The notes: generated by a model from the letters alone, not told the origin. DNA of 64,000 bases from Trissonchulus latispiculum (GCA_030248195.1 JASAND010006526.1:1-64000); one strand, 5' to 3'. Shown: positions 1 to 11,060, counted from the stretch's first letter. Program-made: numbers and translations.

Positions 1-720
1 ATGCGCCTTTTTTTCCCTATTCTAGGTAGTGCGCTGACGCGCACTACCTGACTGATTGTCAAATCACGGCGGCAGCATCAAAGAGAGCCAAAAACCAGCT
101 GAAATAAGGGATATTGTTTGAAAGATCATTGCGGGCGCAATATAAGTCGTAGCCACGAAAACTTTATATCGTTGTATTCAGCTCAAATTGAACTTTATGA
201 TTACGCTATTTTTACTCACTTTTGCTGAAATCGCTATGCCGAAATTTTTGGTCAAAAAGTGGTACTTTTCAAAAAAATCAACTTTTAAAATTTGAAATAC
301 CACATAGGTCAGTTGAAAGCGGACGCCTAGGCGGTCCTGAAAATCTAATCGAAAAAATTTTCCGTTGAGCGAGTTGTGAGTAACAACCAGTCAAAGCTGC
401 AAAAAGCGGCAAACATCAAAGAAAATGAAAAAACGAGTTTTTAGAATAAAATGCTTATTTCTCAACCGATTTTTTCCGTTCTTGTGTCGATGCGTCTTCG
501 GATGGGAAAATTTTTCGGAATGAATGAGCTGAATACCCTGAACGGTCCGAAAAAATCCCCAAAAAACCAATATTTCAAAATTTTTGAATTTTTAAAAAAT
601 TTAAATTTTATAAAAATGTTCGTCTCGCTGCAAGGATTCCGAAAATATATGGTTTTATGGGGTTACGACGTATATTTAGTTCACTGGAGGGGTTTGAGAT
701 TTTGTACACACATTTTTGTG
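1..720. other. Unassigned AT-rich sequence with a terminal hairpin
   Basis: No gene is recognisable here. Positions 24-49 form a perfect 11-bp stem (AGGTAGTGCGC / GCGCACTACCT) around a TGAC loop. The small ORF at 451-747 has low-complexity K/F/N-rich codons and no recognisable domain, so I do not treat it as a gene. Confidence 0.5.
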
Positions 721-785
721 TCAGACTTTAGGTTAAAAGCGCACTAATATGGACCAGGTTCGCTGAACAACCCATATTCGTGGAA
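721..785 (+). repeat. Inverted-repeat arm (partner at 4,561-4,625)
   Basis: About 60 bp containing CGCACTAATATGGACCAG and GAACAACCCATA recur as the reverse complement at 4,561-4,625 with few mismatches. The pair brackets the two TTAA elements at 1,084-4,522, so it probably represents the ends or two halves of an older element split by later insertions. Confidence 0.6.
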
Positions 786-1079
786 ACTGCCCGGACTGAT
801 GCTGGCAGCAGTTCTTCAGTAAGTTTGCCAATTTGTGAGCATAGCTCTGCGTCTACAACTATATTATATATGTAATTGTGCTCGTAATACGTACTTAATA
901 ATTACATAATAAGCAACTTAATTTAATTAATTTAATTAATGCATATAATCCAACACTTAATACAACATACAGTAAAGGTGTCACAAATTCTGCGCTGGCT
1001 GCTCAGAATAAAACGCTTGAAGTAAATCCTGCTATTTCAAAATCAGTAAGTTCGCCTGGAAAGCTGACGAATTTGGAAC

Positions 1080-1957
1080 TTAAGGTGGTGATTCCCTTTG
1101 GTCACATTAAGTTTGCACAATTATTACTCATTCATTACTATAAGTATAATTTTCCAGAATTTTTGCAGACCCAAGTAAATTTTTTCGCGAGACATCGGTT
1201 ATATCATTCGATACTTCCATCAAATAGCTGGGGACGATTTTTTAATTATCGTGAAATAGCTCTTCTTCATAGAGAAATAAGCTGAAATGTGTGCGTAACC
1301 TGTATTTGCCTACTTTTTCCAAATTTGTCAAGCGATAACTTTAGCTGGAAAGCAGCAATCGGGGCAACTAAAAAATCGTCCCTGGGTATACTTGTGCAGA
1401 ACACATTTGTTCAGTAGCAGCCCTCCAACTTGCATGGTGAATGCTCCACAATCTTTGGAAGAAATTGGTCGTGTTTTTGCAAAAACTACATTTTTTATGA
1501 TAGCAGCCTACAGGATAGCAGTTGGAAGACGATCATGCGTCGGATAATTTGTCCTTGTGAGACCTTCAGATCGACGCCCTTAGTTTGATTTTGCGGATTG
1601 CGTAGTTCAAGAAATGTTGGATTATTTGATTTCTGCAAAAATGACAAGTTTTCGACGCCAAAATAAGAAAATCGGCTGTATCTCACTGTAGAGAAAAGCT
1701 AGAAACGTGCTGTAAAAAGCAAAAATGTGAAGATCAATGAGATCTTTCGAATGAACATAGTCATAACTGTGTAGCCGCTGCCAAACGTTCAGAAATTGGG
1801 AAAAACCACTCTGACCGGAAATCTCGAATTTTTGAATCGGGATTGCGCGGAGGGTGTTAGAACGCTAAAAGAACTTATTTCGGAAAGTTTCATCAAATTT
1901 AATTTTGATTTACGCCGCCAAACAACAATATGTGCCCAAAAGGAATCACCACCTTAA
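1080..1957. mobile_element. TTAA-flanked TIR element (MITE-like), about 870 bp
   Basis: TTAA at 1,080-1,083 and 1,954-1,957 brackets an element whose ends are inverted repeats: GGTGGTGATTCC...TTTGG at the left and the reverse complement of the same sequence at the right, about 25 bp with a few mismatches. TTAA target duplication is the hallmark of piggyBac-type transposases. I see no transposase ORF, so it would be non-autonomous. Its right-hand TTAA is shared with the next element. Confidence 0.7.
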
Positions 1958-2975
1958 GGTGCTGGTATCGCTTTGTGTAAATTCGACCCTACAAGCTTCA
2001 ATTCTTCATGAAAGTGGATGAAACTTTCCAAATACATTATTTTCGTGCTCTTTAACATTCTGGGACCAGTCCCGGATTTTTAGGTGCAAAGATAAGAAAG
2101 TTTTGGTTTTCGCCCTTATTCTCTTAGCACATAGTCGCTACACCATATTGGTTGTTATGGCTGGAAAGAGGGCACCAAAATGAACATTTTTGCTTTTACA
2201 ACTTTTGAGCTACCTCTAGTGGTTAAGGCAGTATAAGCCAAAAACGACTTTTGGGGTCAAAAAATGGCCATTTTTGAAGAAATCAGTTTTTTCAAAATTA
2301 CTGCCAAATCTTACAGACAATTTTGGCTTATTTATACTTAATCGATACACCGTCAAATTGCGCATTTTATCAATACCTATTTGCTAGAGTTCGTTGCTTT
2401 AAGCTGGAGAATTCGCCAAAAAACCATTTTGGCCAAATTGCGATTATTTTGTTTTGAACATTGATTTCTCAAAAACTACCCAATGGATTCGCGTGATTTT
2501 TGGCTGAATGAAAATTCGCCCTATTGCGGAGGGACATTTTTCTTGGTTTGAGCTAAAACAGCTCCAGTTGTGAGAAAACTGAATAGAAAGTTGCTAAATT
2601 TTGTGTCATCGCGTATTTGCCGGATTTTCTGGAGTATTGAGTTGAGACTTGTTGAGCCAAATCCAAAGAAATGTCCCTCGGCCCACATGTCCTTCATATC
2701 ATGACACAAGAAGAAATTACGGCCGATTCTACAGATTTGAGAAATCGATGTTCAAAAATTTTTGGTCTATATTCAGTTTGTCAGATGTCAGCATGTCGGC
2801 AAATTTTTGCTAGTTTTTTGTCAATTTTGCTAGTTTCTTAATCTCATGTTAATGTACAGATTATAAGCTTTAAAATGATGTATAAAGCTCTTTGCAACTC
2901 CCAAAATTGCGAAAGTTATAGGGATTCGAAAAGTTACGACAAAAGCACTGCACAAAAGGATACCAGTAGAGTTGT

Positions 2976-3160
2976 GACGCGGGCCGGGGGCGGGCCGCGG
3001 GCTCGGGCCGGGCCGCGGGCCGGGCCGGCCCGGCCCGGCCCGGGCCCGGCCCGGATTTTTCGGCGACGGCCCGGCCCGCGGCCCGCAAGATTACAAATAG
3101 GCGGCCCGCCACCGGCCCGCGGGCCGGTGGCGGGCCGCGGGCCGGGCCGGTTTTTTACAC
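2976..3160. repeat. GC-rich tandem repeat (GGGCC/GGCCC units)
   Basis: Nearly pure G+C block built from irregular GGGCCGG and CCCGGCC units, in sharp contrast to AT-rich surroundings. The repeats keep several reading frames open on both strands; the resulting G/P/A/R-rich ORFs are artefacts. A related block lies at 4,052-4,228 in the same transposable element. Confidence 0.75.
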
Positions 3161-4051
3161 GGTAAATGGCATTTTTTCAATAAATTTCGATGCAATTTCA
3201 AGTCTACAAGCAAAATTTCATTTAGTGATTTTCAATGGCTTTGTTTTAAGATGATTAATTACACATAATGGAAGTTAGAATTGATCTGGGGGTTTAATAT
3301 TGTTATATGGTGGGTACTTATTGGATATACCTAATCCTATATATGCGTAGTGCCATCAAGATATGACAACATATCTTCAACGTTGGGTACAAGCGGTGAT
3401 TTGACGGGTCGGCACTACTAAACAGTGCCAGACCCCGTCAAATGACGGGCTGGCACTGAAAGGGTTAAGTTACGTCTATGAGAAGGGTGTAGATGCTTTT
3501 ATATGTGAACAGTTGTCGCAAAACAATTGCAATGAAAACATTCGCTTATATAATTTAGGTTCGATGGTATTGGTATTGAGGTAAGGGGGTATCCTTCGCA
3601 GTTTAAGACGCAGTTCTCTTGCTTGCGATTGTAATTGCTAATTTGAAACGTAACCAACATCCAAAACCTTGTTAGACAAACTAAATGACATTTGGTTTAG
3701 TTCATTCTCTGCTATTGCTCAGGTAAATTAAACCTCAAAATCAAGCGCGCGGACAAACTTAACACAAGAGACATTTAGTTTAAGGAAGTGAAAAGCTTCA
3801 GAAAAGGTAGGACAACACGTGCGGAAAATAATGTAATCGGAATTGGATGCTTGGCTTGGACAGCTTGGATTTGTATATGGATAATGTGTAGAATTCTGCA
3901 AACAATGTAATATTTACCAAACACGTAAGCGGCTGACCAGTGGCCATTTGTTATTGCTATTTGTTGTTTGTGAAAAATGGAAGACATAACAATAGCCGTA
4001 AAATAAGTTGAAATTAGACGTAAAACCAGTTGAAATCAATTACCTAACACT

Positions 4052-4228
4052 TCGGGCCGTTCGGCCCGCAGAAATTTGACGCCCCGGGCCGGCCCACGTG
4101 GCCCGGCCCGCCACCGGCCCGCGGGCCGGTGGCGGGCCGCGGGCTGCGGACCGGGCTCGGGCCGAGCCGGCCCGGCCCGCGGCCCGGCCCGTAGGACCAC
4201 ATCGGCCCGCGGGCCGGCCCGGCCCGCA
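4052..4228. repeat. GC-rich tandem repeat, second block
   Basis: Same GGCCC/GGGCC composition as the block at 2,976-3,160. The stretch between the blocks (3,170-4,050) holds a short inverted repeat around GTGCCAGACC and a GGCACTGAAAGGGTTAA end at about 3,453-3,470, which resembles the terminus of another TTAA-targeting element. No gene was recognised in that interval. Confidence 0.7.
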
Positions 4229-4560
4229 AAATTTTCTTATTTTCTTCATATCATGACACAAGAAGAAATTTTGGCCGATTCTACAGTTTTGAGAAATCGA
4301 TGTTCAAAAATTTTTGGTCTATATTCAGTTTGTCAGATGTCAGCATGTCGGCAAATTTTTGCTAGTTTTTTGTCAATTTTGCAAGTTTCTTAATCTCATG
4401 TTAACGTACAGATTATAAGCTTTAAAATGATGTATAAAGCTCTTTGCAACTCCCAAAATTGCGAAAGTTATAGGGATTCGAAAAGTTACGACAAAAGCAC
4501 TGCACAAAAGGATACCAGCACCTTAAGACAATAAAGGTCAAATACGGAGTGGAGCATGCG

Positions 4561-4625
4561 TACCGGCGGATATGGGTTGTTCAGCGAAGCTGGTCCATAT
4601 TAGTGCGATTTTAACCTAGTCTTAT
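4561..4625 (-). repeat. Inverted-repeat arm (partner at 721-785)
   Basis: Reverse-complement copy of the arm at 721-785; together they bracket the two TTAA elements. Confidence 0.6.
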
Positions 4626-4723
4626 GTCCGCTTCAAACTCAAAGTCACCCACATTGCATTTTTCATGCTCCATCGGAGCATTTTATTCTAGTCCCATTTA
4701 ATTTTTAACGTTCTAATAATAAT

Positions 4724-4897
4724 TTTAGCAAAAATGTTAAAGCTTTATGAATTAAACTTTAAAAATTCCCCCAATAATTAATAGTCAACCAAGCCGTAGA
4801 CAAAGTTAACTTTAGCAAAAATGTTAAAGCTTTATGAAAGAAACTTAAAAAATTCCCCCAATAATTAATAGTCAACCAAGCCGTGGACAAAGAAGTT
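4724..4897. repeat. Tandem duplication, 2 copies of about 87 bp
   Basis: TTTAGCAAAAATGTTAAAGC starts at 4,724 and again at 4,811, and the two units stay alike to their ends (AGTCAACCAAGCCGT), with a few point differences. Non-coding. Confidence 0.8.
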
Positions 4898-5009
4898 TGA
4901 AAAGCACCAGTTTCTCCATTTTTCTTGAGTTTGGCAGAAAAACCACGCGAACCTCACTGTCAAAGTAGTAGACTTACACGTAGACATGATTTTTAGTGTT
5001 ATTCTGCAG

Positions 5010-5300
5010 TTGCCTGCAGAATCCCCCCCCCCGAAATTGACCTTCCCCGAAAATGTCTTCCCCCCCGAAATCCCCTCCCGGGATTTTTGCTTCCCCCCGG
5101 GATTTTTTGGGGGCCCAAATTTTTGCCAAAAATAGGCAACTTATCAAAACTTTAAAATGACTATTTTAACTGGTATCCTGGCATTTTTGAGAATTTTTGC
5201 CTTTTTACGTGTAAAATACGTCAAAAAATACCTATTTTTAGCTAATTTTTGCAAAAAACTCCCCCGGATCCCCTCCCCCAAAAATCCCTAAAAGATACCC
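5010..5300. mobile_element. C-run MITE-like element or fragment
   Basis: C-rich blocks (5,026-5,110 and 5,258-5,280) flank an AT-rich core with GCCAAAAATAGGCAA. The same layout recurs at 9,115-9,365, where both end in AAAAATACCCTG or a close variant. No coding capacity. Confidence 0.5.
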
Positions 5301-5302
5301 TG

Positions 5303-5415
5303 GTTATACGCAAAAATTTCAGATAACTGCAACTTATCTAAGTAAGTAGCTAGTCATAGGCCTGCAGCAGAACTCCACTGAAGCGCAACCACATAGTAAC
5401 ATTGTAATAAGTATA
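5303..5415 (+). repeat. Direct repeat, left copy (about 113 bp)
   Basis: The block starting GGTTATACGCAAAAATTTCA and ending ATTGTAATAAGTATA is repeated in the same orientation at 6,996-7,109. The copies bracket a 1.6-kb tract of tandem repeats. The arrangement resembles two short LTRs, but I see no primer-binding site or retroviral-type ORF between them. Confidence 0.8.
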
Positions 5416-5689
5416 ACAATGTTACTATGTGGTAACATTGTTATACTTATTGGTTTGCCGCTACTTCCGAAGGAAAAGGGCAAACCCTTATTCTCGTCGT
5501 GTTATTATTATTCTTCTTCTTCTTGTCCCCCCCTATTAACTCAAGCTAGGCTCAACGCCCGGAGCTGAAATTTTGTGGGTATGTGGGGGTTGGTCCCAAA
5601 CCTGGCCCATTTTAATTTCATCGCTCTAGACCCACCCAGTCGACCAGGGCAGGGAATTTAATTTTTTAAAATGGTTCTGGTTTAGAGGG

Positions 5690-6330
5690 GGTTCTGGTTC
5701 TCTGGCAAGGCGATTCTCAAAAATGGTCGAAAACTTTTTCTCTCCGATTTGGTTGAAAAGTCAGTCCTAGGGTAATTCGGGGACGCAGATTCCAAATCTG
5801 CAATCGAAATTTTTCTAGCGTTTGTGAATCTCGAGATATGGCCAAAAGTTACACTGTTGGAGACCGCAAAAGTGAGCAAACTGCCCAGAAACGCCTAATA
5901 TCTGTGTTTTTTTGAACTCGTTAGTCAAGTTTAGCCAGTGGATTTGCTAAGATATCCTTTAAAAAGAAGTGTCAAGTAACTTTCAGCTATATTTAGTAGA
6001 AAATTTCTTATCCCAACTGCCCTTTTATGGGCAACCATTTTCAGGTGAAGGTGTCAAAAATGGATAAAAACGTTTAATGTCCGATTTGGTTGAAAAGTCG
6101 GTCATAGGGTAATTCGGGGACGCAGATTCCAAATCTGCAATCGAAATGTTTCTAGTTCCCGTGGATCTCGAGATATGGCCAAATGCTACGCTGTTGGAGT
6201 CCGCAAAAGTGAGCAAACTGCCCAGAAACGCCTAATATCTGTGTTTTTAACTTGTTAGTCAATTTGAGCTGGTGGATATGCTAGGACACCCTTTAAGAGG
6301 GTGTATCAAGCAACTTGTAGTAATCGAAAA
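5690..6330. repeat. Tandem repeats of about 350 bp
   Basis: The motif GATTTGGTTGAAAAGTC ... GATTCCAAATCTGCAATCG occurs at about 5,750 and 6,080, followed each time by CTGCCCAGAAACGCCTAATA. The units diverge moderately, and a weaker third copy may follow to 6,480. The short ORFs seen here are products of the repetition. Confidence 0.65.
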
Positions 6331-6639
6331 TTCCTTATCCCAAATGCCCTTTTAAGGGCAACCATTTTCAGATGTACGGGTTAAAAGCCTTTTGTCTAAA
6401 ATTTGGACGAAACGTTGGCCCAAGGGGAGGTCGAGAACGTAGATTTTATACGCACAATCAAACGTTTTAAAGAAGTTGTGGCTTTGGAGATATGACCAAA
6501 GGCAGTCATGCTTAATTTGCAGCAGGTACTCTAAAAAAGGATTTGTGCATATTCTCCGACTTGCTTTGCAATTTGATTATATACGTTAGCAAGAAGAACG
6601 TTTGTTAAACTGTAAAGTGTCTTTAAGCTAAGAACTGCT

Positions 6640-6870
6640 TATCCCAACTGCCCCTTTAAGGGCAACCGAATTCCAGAAACATTCCTTATTCCAACTGCCC
6701 CTTTAAGGGCAACCATTTCCAGAAACATTCCTTATCCCAACTGCCCCATTAAGGGCAACCATTTCCAGGAAAGTTCCTTATCCCAACTGCCCTTCCAAGG
6801 GCAACCATTTCCAGGGAATATATATATATATATACCTTATCCCAACTACCCCTTTAAGGGCAACAATTTC
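6640..6870. repeat. Minisatellite, about 5 copies of a 44-46-bp unit
   Basis: Each unit reads CCTTATCCCAACTGCCCC then TTTAAGGGCAACCATTTCC. The core TGCCCCTTTAAGGGCA is nearly palindromic. Copies are adjacent without unique spacers, which separates it from a CRISPR array. Confidence 0.8.
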
Positions 6871-6995
6871 AGAAAACAACACAGAAAATACTCTTTATCC
6901 CCCATTTGACCGAAAATCGACCCTAGAAAATGACCTGCCTAATGAAGGAAGCGGCGGCAAACCATTCATGCCAATTTAGCTTGTTACAATGTTAA

Positions 6996-7109
6996 GGTTA
7001 TACGCAAAAATTTCAGATAACTGCAACTTATCTAAGTAAGTAGCTAGTCATAGGCCTGCAGCAGAACTCCACTGAAGCGCAACCACATAGTAACATTGTA
7101 ATAAGTATA
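6996..7109 (+). repeat. Direct repeat, right copy
   Basis: Second copy of the 113-bp block at 5,303-5,415. It joins directly to the palindromic left end of the interspersed repeat at 7,110-8,640. Confidence 0.8.
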
Positions 7110-8640
7110 CGAAACGTATATCATAGGGGTCGCCGCAGCGACCCCTATAATATGTGTGAAAAGTGGCTGGAGACAGTGTAAAATAAGCTGCGCAGAAGCT
7201 GCGCAAAATCCTGCGCAGATCCTGCGCAGATTTCATGCGCAAATTGTAGAGCACATCGAGTTTAGTATGTCTGTGAAGTTTCAGCCCCGTATCACTTACC
7301 GTTAAAAAGTTGCGCCCCAGACCGGTTATGGCGGCGATGTTTTTTTCCGGTTTCTCCTATTTGATGGTTGTATTGTACATAATGTTCGCCGCTTTCACGT
7401 GATCTGCATCGGTGGGCCAACCTAAAGGGCTATGGGGTCTAGTAGTACCCTCTAAAGATTTTAAGAATCACAACTTTTTTGCGCCGCAGCTGCGCCACAG
7501 CGCCGCAGTGGCGCCGCAAAGTCGGCTCATAGCGAAAAGTGACCATGTTTGTGGTCGTCGCTCAGGTCGAACATTACGAGCTGGAGCTGATTTCTTTTTA
7601 TATTCAGAAATTACATATATTGAACTAACTAACGGTCCTGGTTGCGTGTCTCTATCTCTTCCCTAGCAACCACAGTGGCCAGTCAAAAATGGCGAAAATT
7701 CGAAAAATGAAAAATCGAAATTTCTCGCTAACTATTCAACTTTGAAAGCTCAAATCTTCCATACAATGGTTTTCTGGCACGGAGAATCGATTCCCGCAGT
7801 CAGTTTTACCGTCAGACCCACCCATTTTGCTGGGCTGGTTCCACTTTGCCGTCGGGAGGTCAAATCGGAAACCGCTTCCTGGAGGTCCATAGTAGGCTTA
7901 ACCTGGCCTCTTAAAACTTTGTCTATAGGGGTTTTCTGGTGTGCCCAGCTCATTCCCGGTATCCGTTTTGCCGTCCGACGTACCTATTTTGCTGAGCTGG
8001 TTCTACTTTGCCGCCGGGAGGGTCAAGTCGGAAACCGCTTCCTAGAGGTCCATAGTAGGCTTTACCTGGCCTCTCAAAACTTTGTCTATAGGGGTTTTCT
8101 GGTGCGCCCGGCTCATTCCGGGTATCCGTTTTGCCGTCCGACGTACATAATTTGCTGGGCTGGTTCCAGTTTGCCGTCTGGAGGGTCAAGTCGGAAACCG
8201 CTTCCTGTAGGTCCATAGTAGGCTCTACCTGGTCTCTCAAAACTTTGTCTATAGGGGTTTTCTGGTGTGTCCAGCTCACTCCCGGTATTCGTTTTGCCGT
8301 TCGACGTTGCTATATTGCTGGGCTGGTTCTACTTTGCCGTTTGAAGGGTCAGTCGGGTGGGAGGGTCAAATGGTCGAAAATAAAGTTTCTCAAAAGTGGT
8401 CAAACTTGGTATCAAATGAAAGCCCTAAGTGAGCTGAGCAACTTTTGTCATAGAACTGCGTACCCAAAGTTGCTGTAGAGTGCTGTGGTGGGGTGGGGTG
8501 GGGACTTAGGCGATTTTGGGTCAAAAATAAAATTTTTCAAAAGTGGTAAAATTTGGTATCAAATGAAAGCCCTAAGTGAGCTGAGCAACTTTTGCGGTGT
8601 CGGATTTATGCCTTTCTCAACCGGAATTTAAAGGATAGAC
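7110..8640 (+). repeat. Interspersed repeat family A, full-length copy
   Basis: About 1.5 kb that recurs in inverted orientation at 35,912-37,262 and as a fragment at 62,897-63,325. One end carries the palindrome GGGGTCGCCGCAGCGACCCC; the other ends near TTCTCAACCGGAATTTAAAG. The centre (7,790-8,350) holds about three tandem units of roughly 160 bp, each containing CTTTGTCTATAGGGGTTTTC. Long ORFs on both strands (for example 7,742-8,218) follow the tandem units and resemble no known protein. Confidence 0.75.
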
Positions 8641-9110
8641 ATAGGCCCAACACACATATTATCCTTTTTTGTGCGGAGCATTTTTGTTACTTGTATCTAT
8701 AATAGTTTGTCATGTCTTAAACTATCTGTATGCCGAATCTGAAATACCAGTGACGAATGAATAACTTGTTCTCGACGGTGCTGTGTTTGGGGCAGCACAT
8801 ACAGCACGGTGGAAGCTAGAGAGTGCACCAACTAACATAGCTACAGTTCCCCATTATTACAGACACAATTTTCACTAAGTTTCATAATATGTTAACGGTA
8901 AGTCTACAGACAGCGTGCTGTGCTATAGTTGCTGCATAATAGTACAGCACGATAGCAGCACCGCACAGCGCTTTGACTATGCTCATCGTGCATAGCGACC
9001 CCAATAACCCTATATGCGTCCCACTAAGTGGCCCAAAACTGCATATTTATGCCTATTTGTGACTATTTTCTGTGGAGTTGGAACTTTGGAATTGAAATTG
9101 GCTTTGGAGC
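8641..9110. other. Unassigned interval
   Basis: No ORF, RNA gene or transposon end was recognised. The tract is rich in short GTGCTGT/ACAGCAC motifs in both orientations (8,780-8,970). I searched the minus strand for the next WDR11 exon and found none. Confidence 0.5.
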
Positions 9111-9114
9111 GCTA

Positions 9115-9365
9115 TCGCGCCCCCCTATCAGGCCGGGATTTTTTGGGTGCCTAAACTTTTGCCAAAAATAGGCAAATTTTCAAATATTTTCCGCAAAATG
9201 ACTATTCTCAGCTTAAATTCTGGTATTTTTAGAACTTTTTGCCTTTCTACGTGTAAAATACGCCAAAAATACCAAATTTTAGTTCATCTTTGCAAAAAAG
9301 TCTCCTCCCGAAAATCCTCCCGGAAGCCCCCCTCCCGAAAAAATCCTTAAAAAATACCCTGCCCT
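9115..9365. mobile_element. C-run MITE-like fragment (same family as 5,010-5,300)
   Basis: Starts near GGCCGGGATTTTTTGGG, has the GCCAAAAATAGGCAA core, a C-rich block with TCCCGAAAA motifs, and ends AAAAATACCCTGCCC. It lies just left of WDR11 exon 16. Confidence 0.5.
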
Positions 9366-9407
9366 CTATAACAAATGGCTTACAACTCTTATCTGCAAAA
9401 AACTAAC

Positions 9408-9522
9408 CTGTGTGTTAACCTCTTTCCCATCTCTAACATGCATCCCTTTAACGACAACATGATACAGGTGATTGTCGTTATCCATGACAACAAGGTTTTC
9501 ACGATAAATGGTAGTCTGGGAA
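9408..9522 (-). CDS. WDR11: WDR11 exon 16 (codons 686-724)
   Basis: Acceptor CTATTTTAG before 9,522, donor GTTAGT at 9,407-9,402, ending in phase 0. Encodes the blade start ENLVVMDNDNHLYHVVVKGM, the counterpart of the FTDIDGQVYHLTVEGN stretch in vertebrate WDR11. An in-frame upstream GTTAAC could be a shorter donor, but GTTAGT fits the consensus better. Exon 17 was not found to the left. Confidence 0.88.
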
Positions 9523-9623
9523 CTAAAATAGAAAAAACATGCACAGACAGTAAAATTTTTACGTCTAATAGACAGCATGAATGCTAAAACCAGAGCATAA
9601 ATGAATGATGATGCCTGGCTTAC

Positions 9624-9950
9624 TTCTACTTGGGGGGGCCACCCCCCCCCCCATTCCAGGAGCCAATCCCCCCATAAATTTCGACCTCTCCATAAGCCGA
9701 AAAAATGCCAAATTTTACCATTTTACCCTAAATTTTCCAAAAACGTTTCTGGCCTCGCCGGATTTTTAACGAAATTCTCGCTATTTTAGCTTAAAAATAC
9801 CTAAAGTCAGTTATTCGTAACGATTTATAACAGGTTTTATGAAAAAAAACAAAATTTGTAGAAAATTGGTCTATCATATTCCCTCATTTTCGGTGAGCCC
9901 CCTGCCTCGATGGGAGGCATATAGATGTAGTCTTCTTCGATACCCTCCCC
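9624..9950. mobile_element. G/C-run MITE-like element in WDR11 intron 15
   Basis: Starts with a G-run/C-run hairpin (9,630-9,652), has a CTCGCCGGATTTTTAACG core and ends near GGTGAGCCCCCTGCCTCGATGGG. A close relative with the same GGTGAGCCCCC...CGATGGGG end lies at 33,175-33,560. Both share the CGCCGGATTTTT core of a wider MITE group in this window. Confidence 0.5.
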
Positions 9951-10254
9951 TCTTATAAATTTAAGCCTAGCAGTAAGCCAGGATGATATTGCAAATTACA
10001 AGTGTTCTTGTCGTAAAATGCATAGCATTGAAAGCTGTCTTCTAAAAAATAAAAAAGGCTGGAAAACTAGGCAGGCCGACACGACTTTGAAATTTTTCGG
10101 CACACACTCCTTAACAAAAACTATGTAATCAAGCTACTGCATAAAAACGAACGCAAAAGTTGAGCCATTGACGCTACATTAGAAATACCACCAAACCTAG
10201 ACCAACAAACTAATTCTAAACCGTTATAGCTTAGCCGGCTGCAAACAATTATAC

Positions 10255-10412
10255 CTAGACTCCGGCGAATTCAGAATATCAATTCCGTAGTCGTCTGCAA
10301 CACTGTCGAAACTTGTAGAATCCCCTATGCCTGCAGAATTCCTTCGAATTGCTTCCAGACCACTTGAAGCTCTTCTAATAACCTTGGCTGCGTGATGTTT
10401 ACCAGACCAAGC
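10255..10412 (-). CDS. WDR11: WDR11 exon 15 (codons 634-686)
   Basis: Acceptor TTGGTTCAG before 10,412, donor GTATAA after 10,255, ending in phase 2. The basic, helix-prone opening AWSGKHHAAKVIRRASSG corresponds to the EWSPSHNLKSLRKKQLATRE linker of vertebrate WDR11. It is the least conserved exon of the set; the remainder is an acidic, serine-rich linker without propeller motifs. Confidence 0.82.
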
Positions 10413-10682
10413 CTGAACCAATGCTTCGAACATAAAGATACATGCTCCAACGGAGCGCCTTTTACACGAATTACTTATTATAGGCCTTTTACACGAATTA
10501 CTTATTATAGAGGATCGCTATCGCACATCCACAATTGCTTAAAAAGGTGCAGAATTGGAGGGTTCAAACCCAGAATGCAACGATTAATCGAGAACACAAA
10601 AACGAAGAACTGAACTTGTAAAGCTTTAGATTTTGGTATAAATTGGTGATAGGGTAAAAAGGTACAGGTAAAGTGACCCCTG

Positions 10683-11032
10683 CTGGGCTTATTCTAGGGA
10701 ATTTTTCTTGGGGGGGCCTCGGGGGGCAAGTCATTCTTAGGGGGGGCGAAACTTTTTCAAAATTTTTCTAAAAACATGCTAAAAATAGCTCTATTTTTAT
10801 AGCAATTGCCAAAAAAGTTCGTTTTTAGTGCAAAAATAGCGCTTAAATAGGCAAAAATTGAATAAAAATCTCCGGCGAAGCCGGAAAATTTTTGAAAATT
10901 TGGCCTTCTGAGCGATTTTTTCAGGGCAAAAGTTGGTACCAAAAGGGGCACCCACTTTTTGGGGGGGGGGGGCGATTTTTTGGGGGGAAGGGTGTTTATG
11001 GTGCCCCCACCCCCCCACTAGAATAAGCCCAG
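10683..11032. mobile_element. 350-bp MITE with perfect 15-bp TIRs (WDR11 intron 14)
   Basis: CTGGGCTTATTCTAG at 10,683-10,697 and its exact reverse complement at 11,018-11,032 define the ends. Inside each TIR lies a G- or C-run, then an AT-rich core with the hairpin CCGGCGAAGCCGG at about 10,872. Related elements with similar ends (CTGGGNTTTCTYTAG) are at 22,029-22,408 and 52,127-52,515. No clear target duplication was seen. Confidence 0.75.
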
Positions 11033-11060
11033 ACCTGGAGAGAACTTCAACCTACTGAAG

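Larger units (their letters stand above)
1954..4526. mobile_element. TTAA-flanked TIR element with internal GC-rich blocks, about 2.6 kb
   Basis: The element starts at 1,958 with GGTGCTGGTATC and ends at 4,522 with the reverse complement (GGATACCAGCACC), followed by TTAA at 4,523-4,526. It contains a direct repeat of about 280 bp (2,694-2,973 and 4,246-4,518) separated by two GC-rich blocks. A segment near 2,280-2,350 matches, in reverse orientation, the sequence around the insertion point at 46,544/56,520, so the outer 45.9-56.9 kb element is the same family. No transposase ORF was seen. Confidence 0.65.

Noticed and set aside
2870..4393. Arginine/alanine/proline-rich ORFs
   Set aside because: Products of GGCCC/GGGCC tandem blocks read in several frames.
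6640..6870. 44-bp repeats as CRISPR-like
   Set aside because: Contiguous minisatellite without spacers.
5303..7109. Direct repeats of 113 bp as LTRs of a small retrotransposon
   Set aside because: The interior is tandem satellite without primer-binding site, polypurine tract or gag/pol motifs; a recombination or duplication product is simpler.
7742..8478. ORFs of 109-176 codons in both copies of family A
   Set aside because: Open on both strands because of the tandem 160-bp units; no domain, no start context, and the frames differ between copies.
1..9407. Remaining WDR11 exons (C-terminal half)
   Set aside because: I scanned the minus strand for the expected continuation after exon 16 (a WD-ending blade) and found no in-phase exon; the interval is filled with repeats.
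10540..10585. GGGTTCAAACCC as a tRNA T arm
   Set aside because: Only a B-box-like hairpin; no A box or D arm within 60 bp upstream.
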